A model generated the notes under the pieces. It saw only the letters and a list, made by a program, of their open reading frames with translations, was not told the origin of the DNA and made no database searches. DNA of 64,000 bases from assembly GCA_963930645.1 (NCBI GenBank), contig OZ005662.1, positions 104,330,436-104,394,435 on the forward strand. Reading direction: 5' to 3'. The position numbers and the translations under genes were made by a program. Every line of letters begins with the position of its first letter. The first letter of the stretch is position 1. The DNA is from Salticus scenicus. Taxonomy: Eukaryota > Arthropoda > Arachnida > Araneae > Salticidae. Positions 1 through 10,513 of this stretch are shown here, piece by piece.

Positions 1-258
1 AACTGCAGTTTCTAGTCTAAATATGTAAGAATAATATAAAATAATAGACTGGAGTGTAGCGTAAATACAAAGACATTCAGAAACATTTTATTATTATAAA
101 TTAATTTCCTGTCAAAACAATGCTGCTTTCAAATACACTCGTACTCCAAATATTCCACCTGATTAGTATCAGATTATCTTAATTTTTTTCCAAGTAAAAA
201 GTACGGGCATGTGCTGTGAATATTGTTTTTTTTTTTTTTGTTGACAATGTTCTATATT

Positions 259-460
259 CATGGTTGCCAACATCCTAATTAATATTCCGTAATATTGTTA
301 GTACCCGCCTCATTTTCTACACCACTTAATTTTTAAAGTAATTATTTTCAAATATATATGCGATTAATTAAAAAGAAAAATACTCCAAAAAATGACTGGT
401 GTGAAAAAAAGTGTATTCTAACAGTACTACGGAATATTAATTAGGATGTTACCAATTATG
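259..460. mobile_element. Palindromic MITE, family A (CATGGTTGCCAAC ends)
   Basis: The two halves are inverted copies of each other. The left arm runs TTGCCAACATCCTAATTAAT and on through a CCGTAATATTGTTAGTACCC segment, and the right arm mirrors it. Flanks resemble TCTATATT (left) and GCTATACT (right). The paralogous copies at 53001 and 61008 are flanked by GCTATA- or GCTATG-like sequence on both sides, so this is one ancestral insertion that was later block-duplicated. It has no coding capacity. Confidence 0.85.
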
Positions 461-701
461 GCTATACTGTACAATCATGTGTCACGAAACTACACTTGTG
501 AAAAACTCAATATTTATTTTCCTATTAGATATACTTTTATTTTTAAATAAAGTAGGATTTTAAATACTTAGTCTATTTTTTTTATGAATGTTGCAGGTAC
601 GCAAAGTTTTCGGTGTCTTCGGTTTTATAAGGGAGACTTCATTCCAGAAACTTTTATGGTTATTTTTTGGTGCATTTAATCGTGAAAAAGTCACATAAAA
701 G

Positions 702-865
702 ACAGGGTTCGTACGGGCCTTATTTTTTCCCTGAGTCTTATACCAGTAATTTTTTAGAACGATTTCCGTTAAAAAAAGGGGTCTTTTTTGATTAAGATAA
801 ATTTTATTGTTTCAGAATACTGGTGTGAGACTCAGGGAAAAAATAAGGCCCGTTCTAACCCTGAA
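702..865. mobile_element. Palindromic MITE with CAGGGTT...AACCCTG ends
   Basis: A 164-bp foldback. The left arm begins CAGGGTTCGTACGGGCC and continues through TTATTTTTTCCCTGAGTCTTA, and the right arm is its reverse complement. The paralogous block near 53805-53820 has no such element and reads straight through, so it is an empty-site comparison. The duplicated target looks like AAAGA/AACGA, which is imperfect. CAGGG ends occur in hAT elements and also in the 139-bp family described at 7159, so the superfamily is uncertain. Confidence 0.75.
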
Positions 866-1260
866 CGACCACTTTTTAAAATTAGTGGTGATAAATATGA
901 TTTACAATTTCGAAAGGTTGACGGGTATCGTTTAAGAGATATAATATATTTTAGTAATAATAATCGGCTTTTGACGTAATCATCTATTAACGTTTATGTT
1001 CTTTAAATAAACACTTTCTAGCTCTATTATCCAAAATATATTATTTTACTTATTCCATTGAATAAAAATAAAAAATACCATTTTATAGAAATATTATGTT
1101 TAACAATTTTTTTAAAAGTTGTTTTAAATGTAATTTAAAGAACATCGAAAATTGCAACAGAATATATATATTAATTCACTGTTAATCCACCTTTCTTTCT
1201 AGATCTTCGACTTGGTATTTAAAATACTGTTTTATTCCAATCTGCAATCGTTGCCAAATT

Positions 1261-2440
1261 ATATATATATAGTTAATTAAGTGGTTAGTTTATAGATTAA
1301 CATAAATGTATTTAAAAATTGAATAATTTAAATTATTAATAGTAAATTTTTGTCTTAGTTCGCTAGACAATGTATTTTTTATTGTTTTTATTTAAAACCC
1401 TTATTATCTTATTTAGTTAAGCTTACATGCTTAAATAATAAACTTTTTATGACGTCAAATACACTCATTTACCTAGTACTTTGTTATAATAAAATATGTC
1501 TTGATTTCACTTCTTAACAAAATTATACTAAGAATTTATACATAGTGCTTCAAAAAAAATTTACAGAAAAATTCACTTTTACCATATTCCATCAATAGGT
1601 TTCTTAAAATACTCTGAAAGTAAATGCGCCTCTACCTAAGCCTTCAAAATGCATGGAAATACTATTTGGTTTATTTAAGCATTTTTATCGCCTCGGACAA
1701 TACCATGCATTCGAAAGAATCGCAATATTTTGCCTACAAAAATCTTAAACTTTTCTCCGTTTTGAATATTATCTATAAAAATATCTAAAATATTCGAGGA
1801 AAGGAATAAGAAATTTCTCAGCATTTTCTGCGTGTTCAATAAATCTCAATACACTTTCGCTTATGTAACAGAAAATACTAAACAATTTATATTTTTCTTA
1901 AAATTAAATTACTTGAATAAAACAAGTGCTATGACATTAAGCGCAGAAGAATAGAAACAATTTTGGAAAAACATCACACCTATGATTTTTCAAAGACTAA
2001 TGATTGTATATCTATAAAGGAATATATTAGAAATTATTATAAACCTATAAAATAAAACCTTAACTAATGACTGAATGATTAAAGTTTTAACTTTCAATTA
2101 ATTGCCAAGATTTCAGTTCCGAATCAGTCATGATTATTCGTAGTGTTTAAAAATAGATACTGTCAATTTAAAGAATATGTATCAATTAAATTAGCCATAT
2201 TTTGCAAAATATGACACTAGTGTGCCAAACCAAACCTAACTATCATGTTGTGGTCATCAAGCAATTTTCTTTTATATTTCCTAATTTAAATCGGCGAAGT
2301 ACAAATTATTTCTTAAATTTATTTTCCCTGGTAAAAGCAAACGATTTTCATCTCAGAGTCACACATGATATCCCGTTAGGCACATTACAACTTCAATGTC
2401 ATATAACTCGACTTATAATTACTTAGAGGGGGAAAAGGTA
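1261..2440. other. Unassigned AT-rich sequence
   Basis: No repeat arms, transposase similarity or credible reading frame was found. The short frame at 2202-2426 has no recognisable motif. Nothing further can be said from the sequence. Confidence 0.5.
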
Positions 2441-2468
2441 AAATTTGCCTGATGCGCCAACTCAAGAA

Positions 2469-2470
<2 letters not shown>

Positions 2471-2506
<36 letters not shown>
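2471..2506 (+). repeat. Poly(T) run, 36 bp
   Basis: Uninterrupted T tract, possibly the reverse-strand poly(A) tail of a retroposed copy. I see no adjacent target duplication. Confidence 0.95.
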
Positions 2507-2510
<4 letters not shown>

Positions 2511-2539
2511 AAGTTAATTAATAATCCGCTTCCTCATTT

Positions 2540-2990
2540 GATAAGAGCAAATTAAGTGAAAAAAAGATTTTCTCTGATGTTGCAGTGTGATGAGAACACG
2601 ATAAAAAATCGAATAAGGGAGACGGCAAGGATTAACAATAGAGGTAATCTCTGCTGGAAAAAGCACAGTGTGCGGCTTATTAAAACGAACTCAGACACCC
2701 GTTTAGACAAATTTCGGAACGCGATATGGGAAATAATAATAATAATAGTAAGCCGGAAGGAGGCCGCTTACCACTACGCAGCGGTTTGGATGGATTTTAA
2801 ACCTCCTCCGTAATTTATTGCGCGCGCACAACAAAAATAAAATGAAATAAATTGGCCGCAAGCGATTATACCCTCACGAGAAAGGATGGCATTATGAGAA
2901 AAAATTAGGTTTCTAATGCGGTAATTTCGGAGGCCGATAAAAAGAGTTCGTATTTTGCGAATGGATTTGCGAAAAATTAGTAATATTAGT
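2540..2990. other. Single-copy island of balanced composition
   Basis: This stretch has visibly higher GC than its surroundings, no similarity to the other repeats in the window, and contains homeodomain-like AATTAATTAATAATCC-type sites (from about 2513), a (TAA)n tract, AGGCCGCTTACCACTACG and a GCGCGCGC run. An 85-codon frame (2556-2813) crosses it, but the composition looks regulatory rather than coding and I recognise no domain. It could be a conserved non-coding element or an exon. Confidence 0.3.
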
Positions 2991-3299
2991 CGTTAGTTTG
3001 TTAAATTGGATAACTTCATAAGGGAACAAAAATTTCAGTTAATTTATTTTTTAAAAAGAGACGCTCTAAAATGTTAAAAATCCAGCTATCGGGTCTTATT
3101 GAAGGGTTAAGTAAATGGTTGGAGGCTGTGAAAGGACACACAAAGTTACCGTGGTCAGAAGACAATTCCTCCCCGCACTCGCATTAAGAGGCCTTTGAGC
3201 AATGAAAACGATGTAGGTAAGTTCTGAAAGGTCCATGACACTTCAGAAAGGCTGAAATGACTGGAGACAAATCAAAGTCATAATGTTTCATAGAATTAA

Positions 3300-4400
3300 T
3301 GAGAGCAAGTGTAACGCTCATTGTTAGAAATATCCCATTCAGCTTGCTATTCTATCTGGAGATTCTGGAAAAGGGAAATTTTGATAAAAGAAGACGGGAA
3401 AAGCAGGAAAATTCCGATGTCCAGATTTGGAGTGGCTGTTTTTGCCAGCTCATCAGTCTTTTCATTGCCCGTGACACCCCAAAGTGCAAAAGCGGGGGCC
3501 AAGGACGTAATTTCTTGAAGTTTAATTAGAAGTAGTTAAATATCTGTTACAAGAGGGTACTTTGACCGATGGCGATGAAGTGTCTGTAAGGCTGAGAGAC
3601 TGTCAATGTAGAGTGGAACTGAATGCTATTCATTTTTTACCGCATTTGGAGGACCTGATAGAGAGCATATAGTCCGGCCTGAAATACGGCGTTATTTTTT
3701 CCCAGTCTCGAGGATTTCTAATGAATCCAGGCCCTATCTGAGAGGACACAGAAATCTTAACCTACTCCGTGTTCAGTATTTCACCCATCAGTATACACCA
3801 CCACTGGAGCAGAAGGAGAGAAGGCATTAGTGGAGATGTTGACTAGAACACGCGAGGGATTTGCTACCGGGTGATTTTGCCAGCTATATGTGTGCTGTTG
3901 TATTTCTGAATTGGAGAAATGTTTATTTTTATGTGAAGTATTACCGAGTCCTAGAAAGTTTGTTTTAAGAAACTCATATTTACTTGATAGGTAGATAGGA
4001 AGAAACCCACTGATCATCGCTGGAAATAGTTCTATACCGCATGGAAATTTGTAATAAGAATATTCTTTGAAGCCAAAAGAGTTTTAATTTTGCTGTCCCT
4101 CCCCCCTATTTCAGCCCGGCAATTTATAATTTTTCCTACATGTACGCGGTATCAGACCTTTTACATGTTTGATTTTACAACGCAATTTCTCCCTGCGAGT
4201 TTAATAGAATCATGATAAATATTGAATACTTTGAATTGCTGTTATGTGCAATCCAGTTGAAGTTTTTATCTATGGTTACCACAAGATAGGGGAAATAATA
4301 TCCCTCTCGAAAATCCATAAGCAAATTGTACAGGGAATATATTGAAACCGGTAGTGTGGATTTGAATCACCTTTACATCCGGCTACGAAATTATTGAAAA
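3300..4400 (-). pseudogene. Degenerate non-LTR retrotransposon (LINE), RT C-terminus plus RNase H
   Basis: Read on the minus strand, several frames together give the end of a LINE reverse transcriptase followed by an RNase H domain. Near 4290 a VTIDKNFNW-like segment matches the region after the RT palm (family form: YLGVTIDKNLNW). Near 4060-4090 an LQRIFLLQ-like segment leads into a YRTIS motif. At 3781-3800 the frame ends VVVYTDG, the first catalytic Asp block of RNase H. Near 3690 a NAVFQAGLYALYQVL segment carries the helix that should hold the catalytic Glu, here replaced by Gly. Near 3600 there is an IHIDSLSAL-like (family DSLSAL) block, and near 3440 a GVTGNEKTDELAK-like C-terminal block. 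Stops and frameshifts separate these blocks, so it is dead. An RNase H domain points to the I/R1/LOA side of LINEs rather than Jockey. Ends were not located. Confidence 0.8.
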
Positions 4401-4429
4401 GTTAGCAATAATTCGTATTTAAAAAAATG

Positions 4430-4485
4430 TGCACCTAATAATGCTTTGTTAAATAAATATTTTTCGAGCCTTGATCTTAGTCTTT
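4430..4485. repeat. Half copy of the palindrome at 37887-37967
   Basis: CACCTAATAATGCTTTGTTAAATAAAT followed by a CTTGATCTTAGT-like stretch matches the left arm and leading flank of the 38-bp-arm palindrome inside the 16.4-kb insert. The right arm is absent here. Confidence 0.5.
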
Positions 4486-4570
4486 ATGCTGTTTATAAAA
4501 AAATAAGTTGATAATAAAAATTAATGATAGAATTATATATATATATATAAACGTGGATGTGTGCTTCAAT

Positions 4571-4870
4571 AATTTCACTGCCGACTCTAGGTAGACCAAA
4601 TAGAAGTGACGAAGATATGGAGAGAATTCGAGAGGTTTTAACGTATTCACCACAGATGTCTGTTCGTATGCAATCAGAAGAATGCACATGATACGCCAAA
4701 AGCGCCTTCATCAGTTTCTGTACAGTGTCAAATTGTCACAGGAAAAGAAATGAAAAACCAAAAACGTGTTACATTTTCTTAGGACATCATTGCAACTGTA
4801 GATAGTGATAAAGAATTTCTGATGCATTTTCAGATGAAACTAATATCATGCATGTGGGAAAGTTAATAAA
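4571..4870 (+). pseudogene. mariner/Tc1-superfamily transposase relic
   Basis: Plus-strand translation starts LPTLGRPNRSDEDMERIREV, which matches the linker and second helix-turn-helix region of mariner-like transposases (family form: GRPRTSEEDVERIREA). It is followed by YSPQMSVR, equivalent to the family's SPKKSTRR-type segment. A stop lies within 40 codons and a frame change follows. Near 4825 the next frame reads AFSDETNIMHVGK, matching the first catalytic Asp block (FSDESTFHLSGKVN). The rest of the DDE domain is missing. A (TA)n microsatellite sits just upstream (about 4536-4549). Clearly non-functional; the exact clade is uncertain. Confidence 0.75.
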
Positions 4871-5012
4871 CATAGCATACTCATCTTGGTCTTGACCAAA
4901 CCACTCTCTTTCTTAAAGAAATCCTATAAATTTAAGGAAAATTTCCTTAATAAAAAAATAGTGAAATGTTCTTATAAAAAAGCAGGTTCTACTCACCGTG
5001 TACATGTATATA

Positions 5013-5208
5013 TAGAGTTGCCAAAATTTTAATTTATTCCAGAGGATTTTTAGTCCCGCTTTTACTTCATACCACTTTTTCTTCACAGTAATATTTTCTT
5101 ATTTTATCGTAATTATATATATTGGTAAAAATTACGCTATAAATAAAATGATGCAAAATAAAAGCGGGGCAAAAAATGCTCCGGAATTAATTAACATATT
5201 GTCGTCGG
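5013..5208. mobile_element. Palindromic MITE, family B
   Basis: The left arm GTTGCCAAAATTTTAATTTA leads to a GGATTTTTAGTCCCGCTTTTACTT segment. The right arm carries the inverse AAAGCGGGGCAAAAAATGCT and a degraded outer end. Same family as 5592-5783. Confidence 0.75.
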
Positions 5209-5591
5209 GGTATTTTGTTACTTTGAATAGTAATCCCCGCATTTTGGCGTTTCTCTAAAATGTTACATTAATTATTGAAATAATTTTAAACTTTCATGAT
5301 TAAATTATTCAAATTTTATTCTTATTACTTGATTCTGGAAATGTCACTGGCATATATGTACACCTACAGCATATAAAATGTTAAACACGAACACGTATAA
5401 AACCGTCTTTTTAAAGTAAAGTATCTTTTTAGAGGAACGCCTGGAGGCGGAGTTCATTTTTCATGAAAAAAAATAATGTTATGTGACCCGCAAGCTAAGT
5501 GTTAAAATGAAAGCAACTATGGGTTATATAAGCTTCGGAAAGAAAAATTTAATTAAAGAAATTAAATTAAAACATTGTATCACTACAGTTG

Positions 5592-5783
5592 CGTAACTTC
5601 CAATATATTATTCCGGAGTACTTTTAGCCCCGCCTGTATTCCGTACCACTTTATTTATAGAAAAATTTTCTTCAATACATAACTTCGATAAAGTAAGAAA
5701 AAATTACTTTTAAAAATTAAGTGGTACGAAATAGAGGTGGAACTAAAATTACTCTGGAATAAATTATAATATTGGCAGCTATG
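5592..5783. mobile_element. Palindromic MITE, family B, 6-bp TSD CAGTTG
   Basis: A 192-bp foldback with degenerate left end CGTAACTTCCAATAT and intact right end ATATTGGCAGCTATG. It is flanked by a perfect direct repeat CAGTTG at 5586-5591 and 5784-5789. Arms carry the CCGGAGTACTTTTAGCCCCG core of family B. No coding capacity. Confidence 0.88.
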
Positions 5784-5789
5784 CAGTTG

Positions 5790-6080
5790 CCGAAGAAAAA
5801 TATTGATTTTTTTTTTCGGAATATTGATTTTTAATAATAATAATAATAATAAATGATGATTAATTAGTTTTATTTAACGATTGAAAATTAATGATTAAAA
5901 AATAAAGCAGATATAAATTATTTAAACTGATCAGAAACTATAGTGTATACAAATATGGCTTATGAGTTTATAAGTTTTGCGTTTATTTAATTACATTGTA
6001 CCTAAACTGCACAAAATTATTTTTGTGGTATTTAGGTACAGATTGACTGTAACGTAATATATCTTGAAAACTTATTAATG
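5790..6080. other. AT-rich spacer with (AAT)n tract
   Basis: Contains a (TAA)n microsatellite near 5834-5851. Nothing else recognised. Confidence 0.5.
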
Positions 6081-6344
6081 TACAGTCACCCCCCAAAAAA
6101 AAACGCCACCCCCCCCCACCTAATTTCGCCGTAAATTATCGTAGAAACATTTGACTGGTACCGATCGATTTGTAATAACGTCTAGTTTATAATGGTTTAG
6201 TTAAATTTTGCCTAAGGGGTCGTCTACATATTACAACTGGCATTAACTTCATTTTCTTCAATGGCAACCCCTATTTTTGACTTCATATTCAGATTTCTGG
6301 GATCAAGGCGGTTCGAAAAACATACCTATTTATATACCTTAAAT

Positions 6345-7150
6345 CAATTTTAAATAGAATTACACGTGAAAATGTATTAGGGGTCCGTCTATACATTTAG
6401 AAAATATAAATCACGATCTACCACCCAGTATAAATTATTTATTAAAATTCACACCGGAAAAAAATTTCAGAAATGTTAATTATAAAATAAAAAAAATGAC
6501 TAATTCACAGAACTTTCTGAGTTAGTTTATGAATTAAAAGATTTTTATTGGTTTCTATTGATTAAACATCAGATAGTTCACTTCATACGAAGAAAATTAA
6601 ATAGCTTGAATAGATATTAAAATATCAATGAAAAGAAAAAAAAAAATGAATGGTTTTAAATTTGTTTGAAAATTCAAAATTATTTTAACTCAAGCTGCCG
6701 TATAATTGTCTGAAACGGCGGCACTCAACCTGGTTCCCACGGCCGTTTCACAGTGACAATGGGAGTTTGTTCTGATACTGCAGTACTTTCATTTTCTTTA
6801 ATTGACATTTTAAAATATTAAAACAGATTTTTTTATTTTTATTTATTTATTTTTTTAATTAATTATTATTATTATTTTTTTTTCATGACATTATTAAAAA
6901 CTTTTACATAAATCTCCACGATATTCTTTTGCTTTTGTATTTTATAATGTGTAACAAATTAATATGTAAAATAATAAATCCTACTACTTAATGGGATGTT
7001 CTAAAATTCTACACTTTAACACAGATACCGAAGTGGAAGGTGGGTGTAGAAAGGCTGACTACCCTTAATCTAAATCTTCACTTGAAAAGGTCAAAATGTT
7101 ACATAACTCTTTTTCTTTTTTTAAGGAAAAAAGAAGAAAATAAGGAGGAG
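6345..7150. other. Interior of the 3.46-kb foldback, left part
   Basis: AT-rich, no reading frame. Around 6710-6760 a short GC-richer stretch contains the imperfect inverted repeat GAAACGGC...GGCCGTTTC. Simple TTTA repeats lie near 6830-6880. Nothing else identified. Confidence 0.5.
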
Positions 7151-7158
7151 AAGGAAAG

Positions 7159-7297
7159 CAGGGATGGAACACGGGCGCAGAATTCATACCGGAATGTGTT
7201 TAATAAATTTCTGTACCTATAATATCGTCGATTTAAGAGGTAGAAAATTTTCTTACATTGATAGTGGTATGAATTCTGCGCCCGTGTTCCATCCCTG
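7159..7297. mobile_element. 139-bp palindromic MITE (CAGGGATGGAACACGGGCG), 6-bp TSD GGAAAG
   Basis: Terminal arms CAGGGATGGAACACGGGCGC / inverse continue through AGAATTCATACC and are perfect for more than 30 bp. GGAAAG is directly repeated at 7153-7158 and 7298-7303. A second copy of exactly the same length lies at 53263-53401 with a different 6-bp duplication. The two opposing short reading frames here come from the arms and are not genes. Confidence 0.93.
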
Positions 7298-7552
7298 GGA
7301 AAGATCAAAACGAATATAAAGCATATTAAACGTTAATACCCTTTAAACACTGGGAAAAGGCGGGGTTTTGTATTGTGTGTCATTTGGGAGCTGTAGAGTG
7401 CCAGAAAATTACTTTATGTAATAAAACTTTTCATTTAAAGGGTATTTAAAGCAGCATTATATTTAATACATAGACTATTCAGAAAAAAAAAATACCATTC
7501 TTCTGGTTCATGAAAAATAAAGAACATTTTCTGGCATTGCTCTATGTATATA

Positions 7553-8242
7553 CATTCTTGTCAACCTATCCCGGAAGATTACTGGTCCCGCCCCTTTCCG
7601 TACATTTTTTTTCACATCAGTCTTTTTAGAGCTGTGTCAGCCATCGGTGGCTGACACTGATCTTTCCATTTAGGCTAAGTCAGCCGGCAGTGTAAAATAT
7701 GATATAAAACTACAGAACTTACATAGTTTTAAGTAATTACTGACAATTTATTTAAAATTTACTTCATGTTTTTTTTTTTTTTTTTTTTTTAATAGGATTT
7801 TTATAGGATTATATCGTTAATTCCTAATGGGGTTTATTGAAACTCGATAAACATAACACGCTTCTAAGCAGCACGTGTGGCCTGAATGGGATTTCCATAA
7901 GAGTTCGCGTGGCGCTCAATGAGTTAATCGTAAATGCATGCTTGCCAACCATCTCATTATGAAGCGTAGTACTTTTAGTCACCGCCTTTTTTTTGTACAC
8001 CAGCAATTTTTTAGAGTAATTTCATTCTTATTTAATCGTAACACTATTTGGAGAGAATTGCTCTAAATATAAAGTGGTGTGGGAAAAGGGGCGTATTTTC
8101 AAGGGGCGTTAACAAGTCTACGCTTATTAATGAGATGGTTGGCAGTCCTGTAAATGTATTTGAAGTTAATTACTCTAAAAATTAAATTGTGTACACACAG
8201 GGGCGGGAACTAACAATGTTACGGGTTAGGTTGGCAAGTATG
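7553..8242. mobile_element. Palindromic MITE, family C, with nested insertions
   Basis: The left end CATTCTTGTCAACCTATCCC and the right end GGTTAGGTTGGCAAGTATG are inverted copies, flanked by TATATA (7547-7552) and CATATA (8243-8248). Family C core CCCGCCCCTTTCCGTACA is in the left arm. The right arm resumes at about 8157 (AATTACTCTAAAAATTAAA). About 290 bp of foreign sequence (about 7630-7920, including a 20-bp perfect palindrome at about 7635-7654) and the MITE at 7937-8150 split the left half. Confidence 0.8.
7937..8150. mobile_element. Nested palindromic MITE, 6-bp TSD TAAATG
   Basis: The left end CATGCTTGCCAACCATCTC and right end GAGATGGTTGGCAGTCCTG enclose mirrored arms. A perfect TAAATG direct repeat lies at 7931-7936 and 8151-8156. 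The target is the loop of the family C element around it, so it is the younger of the two. Confidence 0.9.
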
Positions 8243-8920
8243 CATATATATTTAGCTTGATTTATAAAAATTTATAACACATTTTCTTCTTTTTTTTTAG
8301 TATTTTGTGTTTATATCTCTCATTAAAAATAAATACAATATTCATATATAAACATTTCCATACAGTAATGTATATAAACATATTGATTAAAGAAGATTTG
8401 TTGATATTATATAATTATTCTTCTATCTGTATAGTATAATAACACAAATATATTTTGTAAATTTCGCAGCATCGAAAAACAGCAACATAGCTTCCATATC
8501 AAGGCTTAATGTAAATAGCCACGCCTTTTCACAAATTTTCTAAAACTTTATAATATAAAGCAAAATAATTTTGCATATTTGTAATTAAATCATTTAAGTT
8601 TTGTCTTCAATAATCGATGTAGTAAATACCATTGTGATTTATGCATACCAGCGTCACATATAGAGTCAAATAGGAATATGCAAATTTGTCTTTTTTTTTT
8701 AAATAGTGTTTCAGCGAATCAGAGGCGGGGCTTCTTTTCTTTTGAAATTCTTTCACAATCCCTCGCCTACATTGTGATAACTTTACAAAAATATGCCAAT
8801 TTGTATAATAAACATCGAAATATTGCTTAGGAAACCATAAAAATAACATAAAGGTAAATTAAAATAGTTTTCCGTCAAATTATATACAAGCATTTACTTA
8901 TAGAGGATACAGATTATAAC
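8243..8920. other. AT-rich interior, nothing recognised
   Basis: No arms or frames beyond short fortuitous ones; the 80-codon minus frame at 8607-8849 has no recognisable domain. Confidence 0.4.
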
Positions 8921-9545
8921 AAGTGACGGCCCCCTAACAGGAATAAAAAGTAAAACATCACTGTAACTAAAAAAATAATGTTAGGAACGAGCTGTAAATT
9001 TGGAAACCCATGTTTTTGATGATGCCCGTTTTATTCGTGCAAAAATTAACATAGGTCATAATTCATAATTTTTTCAAATATGAATTTATTAATAATTTTC
9101 ATAATTCAAAAAATGTTTTTTTAGCAAAAATTTGCATGGAATATGTTTGGGTTACTTCATTCTAACGAATAAAAAAAACAGAATTTAAATATCATTATTA
9201 TTTCGGAAGATATGATTTAATGTTTGTCACATTCATTTAACATTAGCACCCCCAAACTTTGACAGCTTATAACTCTATGAAAAATTGAGCGAAATATATA
9301 AACTATACCATTTTCCGTGATGATTTGATCCAAAGAATTCAAATAAATTATACAAAATGGGGGTTACCATTGAAAAAAATGAAGTTGATGTCAGTTTTAA
9401 TATGTAGACGACCCCCTAAGTAAAATCTAACTATAACATTATAAACTAGAAGTTATTACAAACTGATTGGTACCAGTCGCATGTTTCTACGATAATTTAC
9501 GGCAAAATTAGGTGGGGGGTGGCGTTTTTTTTTGGGGTGACTGTA

Positions 9546-10470
9546 CCTATAACATTTTGTGCTGTAAAACGATTTCAAAATAATGGAGATTATCCGACAT
9601 TACTAATGATTGCTTATTCAACTAAAACAAATAACAACAAAACAAATAATAATAATAATTATTCCATTTAGCAATTTAAAATAAAAACTATGTGTAAAGT
9701 ATAGCACTTTCTTATTTTCAAATGGATGATAATATATATATATATATACTTTATCGATTTTTTTTATTATTTATTTATTAATTTTTTTATTTTTGAAATA
9801 TTAAAGCCGACATATAATAACAAATGAATTATCATCGCAAACGTACTGCGAGAACAAATAAAGTACTCTTTAACTGCATTTCTTGCGAACATGGAAGCCT
9901 CTGCGCAAGTGCGGAGTCAACGAGTCCACTAGTAAAATAGGGGAGACAAGCTTTTCGTTCATAGAAAATAAGCGATAAGGGAATACCGAATGACTGAATG
10001 CTTACTAAATTCAAACCTGTTGGTCAACTTGGAAACCCTCCAAGATTTTCGACTCGTCCTCACTGCTAGGCGTAGGAAACATGGTTACACTATATACCAC
10101 TATATACATACACTATAAACATCTGTTGTTTTAGAATTTCTGTAATAAAAACAGTTTGAAAAAGAATGAGAATCCGTACAACTTGAACTGAACAATCGGA
10201 TTGAAAAAAACTTATATAACAAATTTAATATTGAGTTTTCTATTATAGAATAAGAATCTCTGAATCTTTTGAATTGTTTTTCAGCTTATTCATGTCGAAT
10301 ATCTTTAAACAATTTTAATCGATAACGTAAATATTTCTTTTGAAAAAATCGTTGTCTTTTGTAAACACTTAAATAAATGTTATCAACACTTCTAATATTT
10401 TTAAAACGCTTATCTTATAGTTTAGCAAATTTACATTCAGAAATGTAAATAAAGAAATATGTTCTACTAT
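9546..10470. other. AT-rich spacer
   Basis: Short (TA)n run near 9731-9747. A slightly GC-richer segment at 9860-10075 contains a 60-codon minus frame with no recognisable motif. Nothing further identified. Confidence 0.4.
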
Positions 10471-10513
10471 GTAACATAGCTGCCAACGTCTTAATTAAGA
10501 TTCCGCAGTACTA

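Larger units (their letters stand above)
1..1260. repeat. Paralogous block Q, copy 0
   Basis: AT-rich non-coding sequence that recurs, diverged, at 52749-55060 and in shortened form at 60748-61385. Landmarks shared by all three are the AATAGACTGGAGTG-like opening, the CAAAGACATTCAG motif, a 6-bp-type MITE bounded by GCTATA-like flanks, and a TGTTGCAGATAC-like stretch. Differences between the copies act as before/after images of insertions: this copy carries a palindromic element at 702-865 that copy 52749 lacks, and lacks the 846-bp TTAA element found there. I see no coding content. The 63-codon frame starting at 788 lies across the palindromic element and is not a gene. Confidence 0.85.
6083..9543. 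mobile_element. Large TA-flanked foldback element with about 330-bp inverted arms
   Basis: Ends are CAGTCACCCCCCAAAAAAAA at 6083 and its inverse finishing GGGGTGACTG at 9543, each bordered by TA (6081-6082 and 9544-9545). The arms are long: the CGTAAATTATCGTAGAAAC motif, the TAGTTAGATTTT-like segment, the GGGGTCGTCTACATATTA motif and the CAATGGCAACCCC motif occur in the left arm and, inverted, in the right arm. A TA duplication and CAGT terminus fit the Tc1/mariner superfamily, but I find no transposase. The interior has been invaded by the elements at 7159-7297, 7553-8242 and 7937-8150. A diverged solo right arm lies at 48460-48767. Confidence 0.8.
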
